Positions 22,835 through 30,414 of a stretch of 32,001 nt of DNA are shown piece after piece. A program made the translations under genes and the position numbers. The first letter of the stretch is position 1. Each line of letters starts with the position of its first letter. The notes below the pieces were generated by a model that worked only from the letters and a program-made list of their open reading frames with translations, had not been told where the DNA came from and ran no database searches. The stretch is from Casp-Chloro-G3 sp002816715 (GTDB lineage: Bacteria; Chloroflexota; Dehalococcoidia; Lucifugimonadales; UBA3495): positions 1-32,001 of the forward strand of contig JAQBUV010000024.1 in assembly GCA_027623815.1 (NCBI GenBank), written 5' to 3'.

Positions 22835-24580
22835 TTACTTCCAACTCATGCTGCTGACCCGGATGCGGTCATCGAAAGCCCTGGGTTCCCAGTTGAGGGC
22901 TTCAACCTTGCCATAGTGAGCGGTGATGTCGAAGAGTCCCATTATCCAAGCTTCATCGTAGACCAGGTCGCCAATTTCTTCCATCAGTTCTCTGCGCCGT
23001 TCTCCGGTGGCGCCCAGAGCTTCAATGCGTAGCTCCTCCATCCGAGGATCGCAAATCCGGGAGCGGTTACTCACGCAGGAGAACACATCGCTCAAGAATC
23101 TGGAGTAATCCATTGAGTCCAGGTTCTTATTGGTTTCAAGCAGGTCGGCGTGGTCGCAGGTGCCAGGTTCGGCGGTTATCAACCACCGCTCGGTGGTGAT
23201 ATCCGGTGAAACCAGGCCGATTCCACAGTCCCGTATCGCGTTTCGCACACTGATTTCGGGTAGAGTCAGACTGACATTAATTCCAATATCCTGCCAATAA
23301 CTGGTAATGGCCTCAAAAAGTTCCTGCTGGTTGGGCCAGTTCGTCGGGCGGCTAATCAGGCGAATCTCTTCTCCGTTGTAGCCTGCTTCCTGTAGCAACT
23401 GTTTTGACAACGTCGGGTTAAACTCCCTTGGACTCATGTTCTTGTCAGTTGCACCCAACACTCCGGGGAATGCGACGCTGCCCCGACAGGTTGTGCTGTT
23501 TTCCAACAATATCTCGACGACTTCGGCGCAGTTCCAACCATGAGCCAGGGCCAAGCGCATATTCTTGTCTCTGAGCAGGGGATTCCAGATATTGTCCAAC
23601 AAGAGGAAGTTCACCGTACCCCTGCTGCTAGACTGGAACACCGGGACTGCATTCCGGTTAGCCAAGCCCAACCGCATGGCCAGGTCAGCCTCGCCGGTCT
23701 TGACCATGGCGGCCCTCACCGTAGGCTCCTGACGCCAGACCCAGGTTACGTCCTGAATAATTGGCATCTGAGCCTCGGGGACGTCGGGGTTGGGCACGTA
23801 GTCAGGGTAGGCCTCGGCGGTGATGGATATGCCTGGTTTCCACTCGACCAGACGATAGGGGCCGAGGCCCACATTGTCTCGGGTGGTAACGTCAATTGGG
23901 TTGTTGGTATACCATTCGGGGGCGATTGTCCCCAGCACCACTGAGGTGGCAATGAAGATGGGGCAGGCCACATCGCAAATCACGTCAACGGTAAGCTCGT
24001 CCACCGCCTCACCGTGATGCGTTCCGGTGTATCCGACGCTGGAGTTGCTGCCGATGTCCCGGTTGCCCGAAGCGTTGGTGAAGTTCCAGGCGGCGGACTC
24101 GCCGTTCCAGATTTCACCGTTGTGGAACTTGACCCCCTCCCGCAGGTGAATCCGCCAGCGATTGGGGTCCATCTGCTCCCATCCAGTATAAGGGGATAGC
24201 GGAACCAGTTCCCGGTTGTCTTTGTCGAACCAGCCCAACGGGTCGTTCAGGTTTTCCCGATGCACTCTCTGGCCTTGGGAATGGTGGAAGATGTTCAACC
24301 CAGGAGGTTCGTCGTCGAGAACGATGATGACGTCATCCCTTCCGGTGATACTGCTGGCGGCGGGCGGCGGTGTGGGTTGAGCCGAGACGTTCGGTAACAA
24401 TGCCACGGTAGGTCCCGGGTCGGAGGAAGACTGGACTATCGCTGCTGTGGTACTGGTGGGTTCAGGCGCTTCTGAGGTAGCGGCGGTGCCGCAGGCCACT
24501 GCCGCCAGCAGCAGCCAGAATACCACGGGCCAGGTCAAACTTTTGCCAGGTAACTTTAGGCCATGGTCCAATGCTTTCAT
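22835..24580 (-). CDS. ABC transporter substrate-binding lipoprotein (peptide/nickel family 5)
   Basis: This is a 581-residue extracytoplasmic solute-binding protein of the SBP_bac_5 (oligopeptide/dipeptide/nickel) type. The signal sequence has basic residues, a hydrophobic core (WPVVFWLLLAAVA) and a lipobox ending at C30, so the mature protein is lipid-anchored. A Ser/Thr/Pro-rich linker (32-75) follows. The binding fold begins near 83 and contains WEQMDPNRWRIHLREGVKFHNGEIWNGESAAWNF, the family hallmark. No permease or ATPase gene is adjacent, so it must work with a transporter encoded elsewhere. GAGGGG precedes the ATG at 24580. It ends at the terminator shared with Uma2. Confidence 0.92.
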   Translation of the reverse strand: MKALDHGLKLPGKSLTWPVVFWLLLAAVACGTAATSEAPEPTSTTAAIVQSSSDPGPTVALLPNVSAQPTPPPAASSITGRDDVIIVLDDEPPGLNIFHHSQGQRVHRENLNDPLGWFDKDNRELVPLSPYTGWEQMDPNRWRIHLREGVKFHNGEIWNGESAAWNFTNASGNRDIGSNSSVGYTGTHHGEAVDELTVDVICDVACPIFIATSVVLGTIAPEWYTNNPIDVTTRDNVGLGPYRLVEWKPGISITAEAYPDYVPNPDVPEAQMPIIQDVTWVWRQEPTVRAAMVKTGEADLAMRLGLANRNAVPVFQSSSRGTVNFLLLDNIWNPLLRDKNMRLALAHGWNCAEVVEILLENSTTCRGSVAFPGVLGATDKNMSPREFNPTLSKQLLQEAGYNGEEIRLISRPTNWPNQQELFEAITSYWQDIGINVSLTLPEISVRNAIRDCGIGLVSPDITTERWLITAEPGTCDHADLLETNKNLDSMDYSRFLSDVFSCVSNRSRICDPRMEELRIEALGATGERRRELMEEIGDLVYDEAWIMGLFDITAHYGKVEALNWEPRAFDDRIRVSSMSWK

Positions 24581-24645
24581 AACCCCTCACTAACAACCTA
24601 GGTTTGGATGGTGGCCCGGCAAACGTCGGGCCCAAGTTAGTGCGT

Positions 24646-24674
24646 ATGGTAATGACAATAAGAGACTTTGTCAA
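24646..24674 (-). promoter_or_regulatory. Promoter of the substrate-binding lipoprotein gene
   Basis: On the minus strand a perfect TTGACA (24674-24669) is followed after 17 bp by TACCAT (24651-24646, four of six consensus). It lies 66 bp upstream of the ATG. Nothing else is seen in the rest of 24581-24821. Confidence 0.6.
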
Positions 24675-24821
24675 GGGTTTGCATAGAGCAAACGAATCAT
24701 TATGTATTCAATACCTTAATAAGAATAACAAAGGGGGCAATAATAGCCGTATATCGTCTAATCATAGTTGTGTTTCGTAAAACCGATAATCGGCTGCGCT
24801 AACGGTGAGGGGAGAAGCAGG

Positions 24822-26006
24822 CTACAGCCCAAACTTCTCGGCGGCTTTGGTGAAGCCATCAATCGCCCCTTCCAACACCCAATCCTCCACGCAGTAGGAG
24901 ATGCGGAAATGCCCCGGAGTGCCGAACCCGCGACCAGGCACCGTCAGCACATTCCACTCCTGCAACGCGTCTACGAATGCCACATCGTCCTCAATGGGCG
25001 ACTTGGGGAACAGGTAGAAAGCTCCCTGGGGCTTCACCACCGAGTAGCCCAACTCGGTTAGCTGAGAGTACAGGAAGTCACGTTTCCGCTGGTAGTCGGT
25101 TGCGTCCACGCTGACCCCCTGTAAGCCCTGCACCACGTGCTGCATCAGAGCCGGAGCGTTGACGAAGCCCAACGTTCGGTTGCAAAAGGTCAATCCGTTG
25201 GCCAATTCCTCTCGGTCTGGGCAGTTGGGATTGACCGCAATGTAGCCGATGCGCTCACCAGGCAGGGCCAGGTCCTTGGCGTGGGAGGTCACCACAATGG
25301 TATTTTCGTAGTGGGGGAACACCTGCGGATAGGCGAGTCCATCGAAGATGATGCGGCGATAGGGTTCGTCGCTGATCAAGTAAATCTGGTTGCCGTGCTC
25401 GGTCTGCTTGCGGCGCAGCAGGTCGGCCAACTGCTGCAATCCTGCTGAGGGATAGACCACGCCGGTGGGGTTGTTGGGCGAGTTGATGATGATGCCCCGG
25501 GTCTGGCTGGTGATGGCGGCCTCAATGGCGTTCAGGTCGGGCAGGAAGTCGGCGTCGGTGGGCACCATCACCGCCACACCCTGGTGGTTGTCGATGTAGT
25601 AGCCGTACTCGACGAAGTAGGGCGACAGGATGATTACCTCTTCGCCGGGGTTGAGGATGGCCTTGAGCGTTACGTTGATGGCGGCGGCGGCACCGCAGGT
25701 CATTACAATGTCGCCGGGGGTGAAGTCGAGGCCGGTCTCGGTTTGCAGCGTGCCGGACACTGCCCGACGGGTTTCCAGGTAGCCGTTGTTGGGCATGTAG
25801 CGGTGCATTCCTTTCAGCGGCTGCTGGGCCAGGCGCAGCAACTCTCGACGGAACTGCTCCGGCGGCTCCACCACCGGGTTGCCCAGGGACAGGTCGAACA
25901 CCTTATCCTCGCCGTACTGGGCCTTCAGGGCGATGCCCGCCTCGAACATGCGGCGAATCCAGCCCCCCTGTTCCATGTACTCTCTGACTTTGGCCGAAAC
26001 CGGCAT
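24822..26006 (-). CDS. Pyridoxal-phosphate aminotransferase, class I/II
   Basis: This is a 394-residue fold-type I PLP enzyme, probably an aspartate- or alanine-type aminotransferase. Numbered from the ATG at 26006, the cofactor-binding set is complete: N179 in SPNNPTG, D213 in ISDEPYR, Y216, the Schiff-base lysine K244 in SHAKDLALPGERIGY, and R252. R357 or a nearby arginine in the FRISYC segment should bind the substrate carboxylate. Preferred ATG 26006 has GGGAGA upstream; a GTG at 26018 is in frame but less likely. It stands alone, so the amino donor and pathway cannot be inferred. Confidence 0.92.
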   Translation of the reverse strand: MPVSAKVREYMEQGGWIRRMFEAGIALKAQYGEDKVFDLSLGNPVVEPPEQFRRELLRLAQQPLKGMHRYMPNNGYLETRRAVSGTLQTETGLDFTPGDIVMTCGAAAAINVTLKAILNPGEEVIILSPYFVEYGYYIDNHQGVAVMVPTDADFLPDLNAIEAAITSQTRGIIINSPNNPTGVVYPSAGLQQLADLLRRKQTEHGNQIYLISDEPYRRIIFDGLAYPQVFPHYENTIVVTSHAKDLALPGERIGYIAVNPNCPDREELANGLTFCNRTLGFVNAPALMQHVVQGLQGVSVDATDYQRKRDFLYSQLTELGYSVVKPQGAFYLFPKSPIEDDVAFVDALQEWNVLTVPGRGFGTPGHFRISYCVEDWVLEGAIDGFTKAAEKFGL

Positions 26007-26109
26007 ATTTTCTCCCACTAGCCGACGTTAGATTCCTGCCTTGAATGTAGGCAAGGTGAAGGCGATTGTGATTGTAGTAACGGCGGGGTGTGGGTGTCAA
26101 AGCGGGTGA

Positions 26110-26262
26110 TGGTGACCTTCCCCCCGAAAACTGTACCAGTTGGAATGAGAGTATCCAGTAAGATAGAGACATAGGAGGATACTCTGATGAAGAGCAAGCG
26201 TTACACCGAGGAACAGGTCATCCGGATATTGGGGCAGGTGGAATCAGGCAACCCGGTGGCGT
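26110..26262 (+). mobile_element. IS3-type insertion sequence, left-end remnant
   Basis: The left end begins near CCCCCCGAAAACTGTACCAG, in the style of IS3-group termini. A hairpin (AGAGTATCC at 26148-26156 with GGATACTCT at 26177-26185) overlaps the AGGAGG ribosome site before the transposase start. The OrfA start MKSKRYTEEQVIRILGQVESG follows. The element breaks off near 26262, where dehydrogenase sequence begins. No right end, OrfB or DDE domain was found, so the rest is deleted. Confidence 0.75.
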
Positions 26263-26594
26263 CCTACTACGCTAGTAAAGCCTACGTGCTCAGTTTCTCT
26301 GAGGCGATAGCCAACGAACTGAAGGGCACCGGAGTAACGGTAACCGCTCTGTGTCCTGGCTCCACCCGTACCGGCTTTCATTCCAACGCAGGGGTGGATG
26401 CCGCCAGATTGTTCGACAGAGGGCGAGGGCGTCGGATCGATGCTGAAACAGTGGCCAGGGCTGGCTATAAAGGGCTAATGCGCGGCAAAACCGTGGTCAT
26501 ACCGGGACTGACCAACCAACTAATGGCCCTATTATCGCGGTTCACTCCCCACAGTTTAGACGCGCGTTTCGTTAGATACATCCAGGAAAGTTGA
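26187..26594 (+). pseudogene. In-frame chimera: IS3 OrfA start fused to C-terminal half of a short-chain dehydrogenase
   Basis: The first ~24 residues (MKSKRYTEEQVIRILGQVESGNPV) are the start of an IS3-group OrfA helix-turn-helix protein. From about residue 25 the sequence is the C-terminal half of a short-chain dehydrogenase/reductase: Y27-xxx-K31 catalytic pair (YYASK), then AYVLSFSEAIANELKGTGVTVTALCPGSTRTGF, then a C-terminal tail. The Rossmann N-terminus with the cofactor-binding TGxxxGxG motif and the catalytic serine is missing, so it cannot be a working dehydrogenase. The fusion is in frame and keeps the IS ribosome site (AGGAGG), so a stable protein could still be made. An adjacent deletion caused by the IS is the simplest explanation. 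Reads as a pseudogene, but expression is possible. Confidence 0.8.
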
Positions 26595-26771
26595 GAGGGT
26601 CAAGGACACTAAGCGGTTCACTGACTAAGGCTCGATAGCCAATTCACCAGGTTCCGCGCGACTCCAGCACAGTAAAGTGGAGCCACTTATTCAAGCAACA
26701 ATTGGGCCAAATTGAGAGAGTCTTCCGCTAACTGGGTGAAGAGTCTCAATGCCGGATGGTACTGCCGCCCC

Positions 26772-26901
26772 GGGCCTTTTCATCAGGTATTAGCTGCCGG
26801 ATATGTAGGGGCGCACCTGCGCGTGCGCCCCTACATTGGTAATGCGCAGCCACGCCGCAGCAAATCAGAATCACCTGTAGATACGGGTGATGAAAAGGCC
26901 C
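26772..26901. mobile_element. MITE-like element with nested palindromes
   Basis: GGGCCTTTTCATCA (26772-26785) and TGATGAAAAGGCCC (26888-26901) are perfect 14-bp terminal inverted repeats 130 bp apart. Inside is a perfect 13-bp hairpin, TGTAGGGGCGCAC (26804-26816) with GTGCGCCCCTACA (26823-26835). No coding capacity is present. No target-site duplication is evident at the ends. The rest of 26595-27060 holds nothing recognisable. Confidence 0.6.
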
Positions 26902-27060
26902 TGACAGTGGGACTAAGCATCTAGCATAAATTAATCCCAAAGGATATATTAAGCACCTTGGCGGCGTGAAGCCAATGACCTGGGAAATTAGCCCAGAGGA
27001 TTCTCATCGACTACTGAGCATGCTGACCTTCAGACAACCTGGTATCCCTTCGACTTTGTG

Positions 27061-27252
27061 ATGGGGGTAATCGATGATGCTGACGATGCGGAAAAAGCGG
27101 TCAAAGACCTGACACAGGCTGGCTTCCATGCTGAAGACATAAAGGCCATGCACGGAGAAGAGGCGGCAGACCAGCTGGACATCAAGTGCGAGCATTGTAA
27201 TCTGGCCATGGTGAAATCTACATGCCCCCTATTTCCTCTCAAACGAGGGTAA
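27061..27252 (+). pseudogene. Truncated small protein resembling a general stress-protein domain
   Basis: This is a 63-residue frame. MGVIDDADDAEKAVKDLTQAGFHAEDIKAMHGEEAADQLD resembles the N-terminal repeat of small stress proteins whose first helices carry 'DD..dAe.AV..L..aGF..edI...hGee', seen in DUF1269/17M-like proteins. After HCNLAMVKSTC the sequence becomes an unrelated tail (PLFPLKRG). The frame is open upstream to a TAG but without a clear start or ribosome site. It is most likely a truncated or frameshifted gene left in a region of rearrangement. It lies just upstream of a universal stress protein gene, so the two may once have formed a unit. Confidence 0.45.
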
Positions 27253-27368
27253 GGAATAACGGGCCGGGATTAGCAGATTAATGTTGAATGGAACCCCAAA
27301 ATCTCCAAATCCCGGCGAGATGCTTTGAGGGTCTAGAAGTGACATCTGGTCCTAGAAAAGGAGAGAGC

Positions 27369-27836
27369 ATGTATTCACAGATACTGATACCTCTTGATGG
27401 CTCTCAGGCAGCGGAGCACGCGCTAGAACACGCCCGGGACCTTGCTCATGGCACGAGTGCCACATTGCATTTGCTTCAGGTCGTATCCCACTCAGACGAG
27501 ATCGCGATGACACATGGAGGCGACGGTAATTTCGTAGCCACTGAATACGCTGTAGATCTGGCACGCCAACTGTTTGCCGCCAGGAAGAGCCAAGCTGAGA
27601 GTTACCTGAACCAAGTTGCATCGAAATTGGCCGAGGGTGGATTCCGGATTGAAACTGCCGTTCGGGAAGGTGGCGCTGCTGAACAGGTAGTGGAGTACGC
27701 TAAGCAGCATTCCATTGACTTGATTGTCATGAGTACCCGCGGTCACGGTGCCATTCGCCGCTTTTTGGTTGGGAGCGTTACCGATCGAGTAATACGCTCG
27801 TCCGAAATACCGGTGCTGGCCATTCCTCCAGAATAA
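27369..27836 (+). CDS. Universal stress protein
   Basis: This is a 155-residue UspA-family protein. YSQILIPLDGSQAAEHALEHARDLA is the N-terminal strand and helix, and STRGHGAIRRFLVGSVTDRVIRSSEIPVLAI carries the G-2x-G-9x-G-S/T nucleotide-binding motif, so it is probably an ATP-binding type. I chose the ATG at 27369 because AAGGAGAG lies just before it; the 27-residue extension to 27288 is not Usp-like. It is co-directional with the ACR3 carrier 64 bp downstream. USP proteins often accompany stress and metal-response genes. The exact role is not inferable. Confidence 0.92.
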   Translation: MYSQILIPLDGSQAAEHALEHARDLAHGTSATLHLLQVVSHSDEIAMTHGGDGNFVATEYAVDLARQLFAARKSQAESYLNQVASKLAEGGFRIETAVREGGAAEQVVEYAKQHSIDLIVMSTRGHGAIRRFLVGSVTDRVIRSSEIPVLAIPPE

Positions 27837-27900
27837 GATGCAGGCAATGAACCGCCGGAGGCAGAGTGACTCCGCCAGTGCATAAATCATTGCCGCGGCA

Positions 27901-28956
27901 ATGCTGATGGGGCGGTTTGAACGCTACCTCACGCTATGGGTGGGTCTTTGCATATTGGTGGGCGTGGCGCTCGGAAACCTTTTTCCCGATGCGTTCCAAA
28001 TCATCGCCAGTCTGGAATACGCGCACGTCAACCTGGTGGTGGCCTGGTTCATCTGGGTCATGATCTATCCCATGATGGTGCAGATCGATTTTTCCGCCAT
28101 CAAGGATGTGGGTAAAAATCCCAAAGGCCTCGTTCTAACCCTTGTGGTGAACTGGTTGATCAAGCCGTTCACCATGGCGGCATTGGGGTGGCTATTCTTC
28201 AAAGTTATCTTCTCGGGTCTGGTTGATCCCCAATCAGCCACTGAATACATCGCAGGCATGATATTGCTCGGTGTCGCGCCCTGCACCGCAATGGTGTTTG
28301 TCTGGAGCCAGCTCACCAAAGGCGACCCCAATTACACACTGGTGCAGGTGTCGGTGAACGACATCATCATGGTCTTCGCATTTGCACCGATCGCGGCGTT
28401 CCTGCTTGGCGTCAGCGATATTGACGTGCCCTGGGAAACCCTATTGCTATCGGCTGGCCTATATGTCCTGCTGCCCCTACTAGCCGGAGCCTTCACCCGC
28501 CACCGATTAGAGGCCAACGGCGACGATCACCGTGTTGATGCGTTCGTCAAAATACTCAAACCATGGTCTGTGATCGGCCTGCTAGCAACCGTCATGTTGC
28601 TGTTCGGGTTTCAGGCTGAGAAAATTATCGGTCAGCCGCAAACAATCCTGCTCATAGCCATACCGTTATTGATTCAGACTTACGGCATTTTTGCCATTGC
28701 CTATGGCGCGGCGAAAGTGATACGTCTCCCGCAAAATATTGCAGGGCCAGCTTGTCTGATCGGAGCCTCCAATTTCTTCGAGCTGGCAGTTGCTGTCGCC
28801 ATATCGTTATTTGGACTAAATTCCGGGGCAGCACTGGCAACGGTTGTCGGGGTTCTGGTAGAAGTCCCCGTAATGTTGTCACTGGTTGCGATTGTTAATC
28901 ACACCGAAAACTGGTTCAAGTCTGAAAAGAAAGGCAAACCAAAAAAATTGGGTTGA
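27901..28956 (+). CDS. arsB/acr3: ACR3 family arsenite efflux carrier
   Basis: This is a 351-residue polytopic protein of the ACR3 (bile/arsenite/riboflavin transporter) family, which exports As(OH)3 or antimonite using the proton motive force. RFERYLTLWVGLCILVGVALGNLFPD is the conserved first helix. The essential cysteine is C128 in GVAPCTAMVFVWS, and GASNFFELAVAVAISLFG near the end carries the conserved glutamate. Ten helices are expected. The start is uncertain between 27901 and 27907, since neither has a strong ribosome site. No ArsR or ArsC gene is adjacent; the USP gene upstream may share the transcript. Codon use is less GC-rich than in the neighbours, consistent with transfer. Confidence 0.93.
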   Translation: MLMGRFERYLTLWVGLCILVGVALGNLFPDAFQIIASLEYAHVNLVVAWFIWVMIYPMMVQIDFSAIKDVGKNPKGLVLTLVVNWLIKPFTMAALGWLFFKVIFSGLVDPQSATEYIAGMILLGVAPCTAMVFVWSQLTKGDPNYTLVQVSVNDIIMVFAFAPIAAFLLGVSDIDVPWETLLLSAGLYVLLPLLAGAFTRHRLEANGDDHRVDAFVKILKPWSVIGLLATVMLLFGFQAEKIIGQPQTILLIAIPLLIQTYGIFAIAYGAAKVIRLPQNIAGPACLIGASNFFELAVAVAISLFGLNSGAALATVVGVLVEVPVMLSLVAIVNHTENWFKSEKKGKPKKLG

Positions 28957-29234
28957 CCGCCTTTAATCTGTCCCCAACTGGGCGCTTTTAACTATCCGGT
29001 GACATTGGGTCAATTATTTGCTCATCTAGCCTTGCGTGAATAGAGATACGGTGTAGCTCTAAAAATGCCTCCCGGTTTGTTTGACCCAGCTGCCCCCTCC
29101 TAACGTTCACCTACTGCCCAGCAGGGCACTGCTTCCGCGATAGTCCAGTATCATTCCAACGCTTTAGCCCAGCGCCTCGCCTAGAGATGCTCTGGCTGGC
29201 CCGTACGGCAGCATCTTCCGCTTAATGCCAGCGT
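28957..29234. other. Non-coding gap between ACR3 and phage genes
   Basis: No gene, RNA or clear repeat is seen. It begins after the ACR3 stop and ends at the stop of the truncated portal gene, so the missing portal C-terminus, if still present, should be here; I could not recognise it in any frame. Confidence 0.4.
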
Positions 29235-30185
29235 TCATGGGTCATTCACTCCCATTCCCCGGGGCCTGATCGATCTGATGAAGTCCATCTCTTTGTGACT
29301 GAACCCCAGCGGCTTGATGTCGCGGATGAAGTTGGCAATGGCCGGACGGTGGGCATTACCCGGCCCTTTATACCTCGACTCCCACCGGCTGTAGAAGTCG
29401 CTGATTTCAGCATCGGTCATGCTTTCGTTGGTCAGCAGCACAAAGTCGGGCTGGGCGGAATTACGAAAGAAGTTGCGATTGAACTTGGTGCTTTCGCTGC
29501 CCATATCCACCGACAGACGGGCGGCCGCCAACGGCGATAGACCAGCATACTCTTCCAACGGATTGAAATACCTTAGCCAGATCATGTCGTCGGGGGCGTA
29601 AGCCACCGGGCCGGAGCGGCCCTGGTAGACGAAACCCTTAATGTACTGTCGGCGGTCGGGCAGGACGGTAACCCGGTCGGGACGCAGTGGCCAGATCTCG
29701 CGACGGCCTTCGGCGTCCCGCTCCAATGCCCAAAAGGCAGAACCCCACAGGTTCAGATAAATTTCAGTGGCCCGCCAGAGGTCAATTTGCGTGTTCCAGG
29801 GATTTACCCGGTTCAGCAATTGCGCCACCGGATGACCCGGGTCAATATATTGTCTGACCCCGTCAGCGGACTGCCGAAATATTCGCAGAGTTGGACGGCT
29901 CACCGCGTCAGCCCGCAGCTTGACGGCAGCGTAAACCGACACAGATGTGGCGTAATAAGAGCCGTATTCAGTCTTGGCCCAACTATCGCCTGAACCAAAC
30001 ATCTCCTGAAAGGGCAGCATGTCTGAAGCCGCCGCCCGGTTGCTGCGCTGCTGGCTGGCGGTGTCAACAGCATTGCGGGGAGCAGCCTGATCTGCATTAT
30101 CGCCCAACACCCGGGCCCGACTCAAGAACTGGGCAGTCCGTTGCAGTGGTTTGCGCACCACGGTGGTGAATACACTCTCTTCCAT
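29235..30185 (-). pseudogene. HK97-type phage portal protein, C-terminally truncated
   Basis: Portal proteins form the ring through which phage DNA enters the capsid. Numbered from the ATG at 30185 (GAGGAG upstream, 316 residues), family features are YYATSVSVYAAVKLRADAVSRPTLRIF, HPVAQLLNRVNPWNT, EIYLNLWGSAFWALERD, WPLRPDRVTVLPDRRQYIKGFVY, and DDMIWLRYFNPLEEYAGLSPLAAARLSVD. The sequence reaches IKPLGFSHKEMDFI, which in HK97-like portals precedes about 80-100 more residues with an 'ARxFGVPP' motif, but here it ends with an unrelated RSIRPRGMGVNDP tail. A frameshift or deletion is therefore likely. An apparent N-terminal extension to 30380 is only the translated dispersed repeat. It follows the terminase gene on the same strand. 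Confidence 0.82.
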
Positions 30186-30292
30186 TTTGCTTACGCTCCT
30201 CAATTGATGGGATTGCTTGGCCGGTGCCGCTCCGCGCAATGCAGTTTTAGACATTCCTTTTTCCAAGGCTTGGTGCACGATAGGTTTAATGA

Positions 30293-30375
30293 ACGGCATC
30301 CTCTCCCCTTGTGGGAGAGGACTGAAGTGAGGGGTATCACCCTCATCCCAGCCTTCTCCCATCCAGGGAGAAGGC
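30293..30375 (+). repeat. Triple-hairpin dispersed repeat, copy D
   Basis: Fourth copy of the unit, with stems CCTCTCCC / GGGAGAGG, GTGAGGGGT / ACCCTCA and CCTTCTCCC / GGGAGAAGG. It lies inside the phage packaging cluster between terminase and portal. Both phage genes are transcribed through it in the antisense direction. Confidence 0.85.
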
Positions 30376-30414
30376 GCCAATCCTCTCCTTACAGGTGGAC
30401 TTATTAGCCCAGCT

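Noticed and set aside
20341..29064. Shared 13-mer TGTAGCTCTAAAA at 20341 and 29052.
   Set aside because: A match of this length is expected by chance among all positions of a 32-kb window on both strands.
30186..30380. N-terminal extension of the portal protein.
   Set aside because: It is a translation of dispersed repeat D (MGEGWDEGDTPHFSPLPQGE type) plus the repeat-adjacent spacer; the ATG at 30185 has a proper ribosome site.
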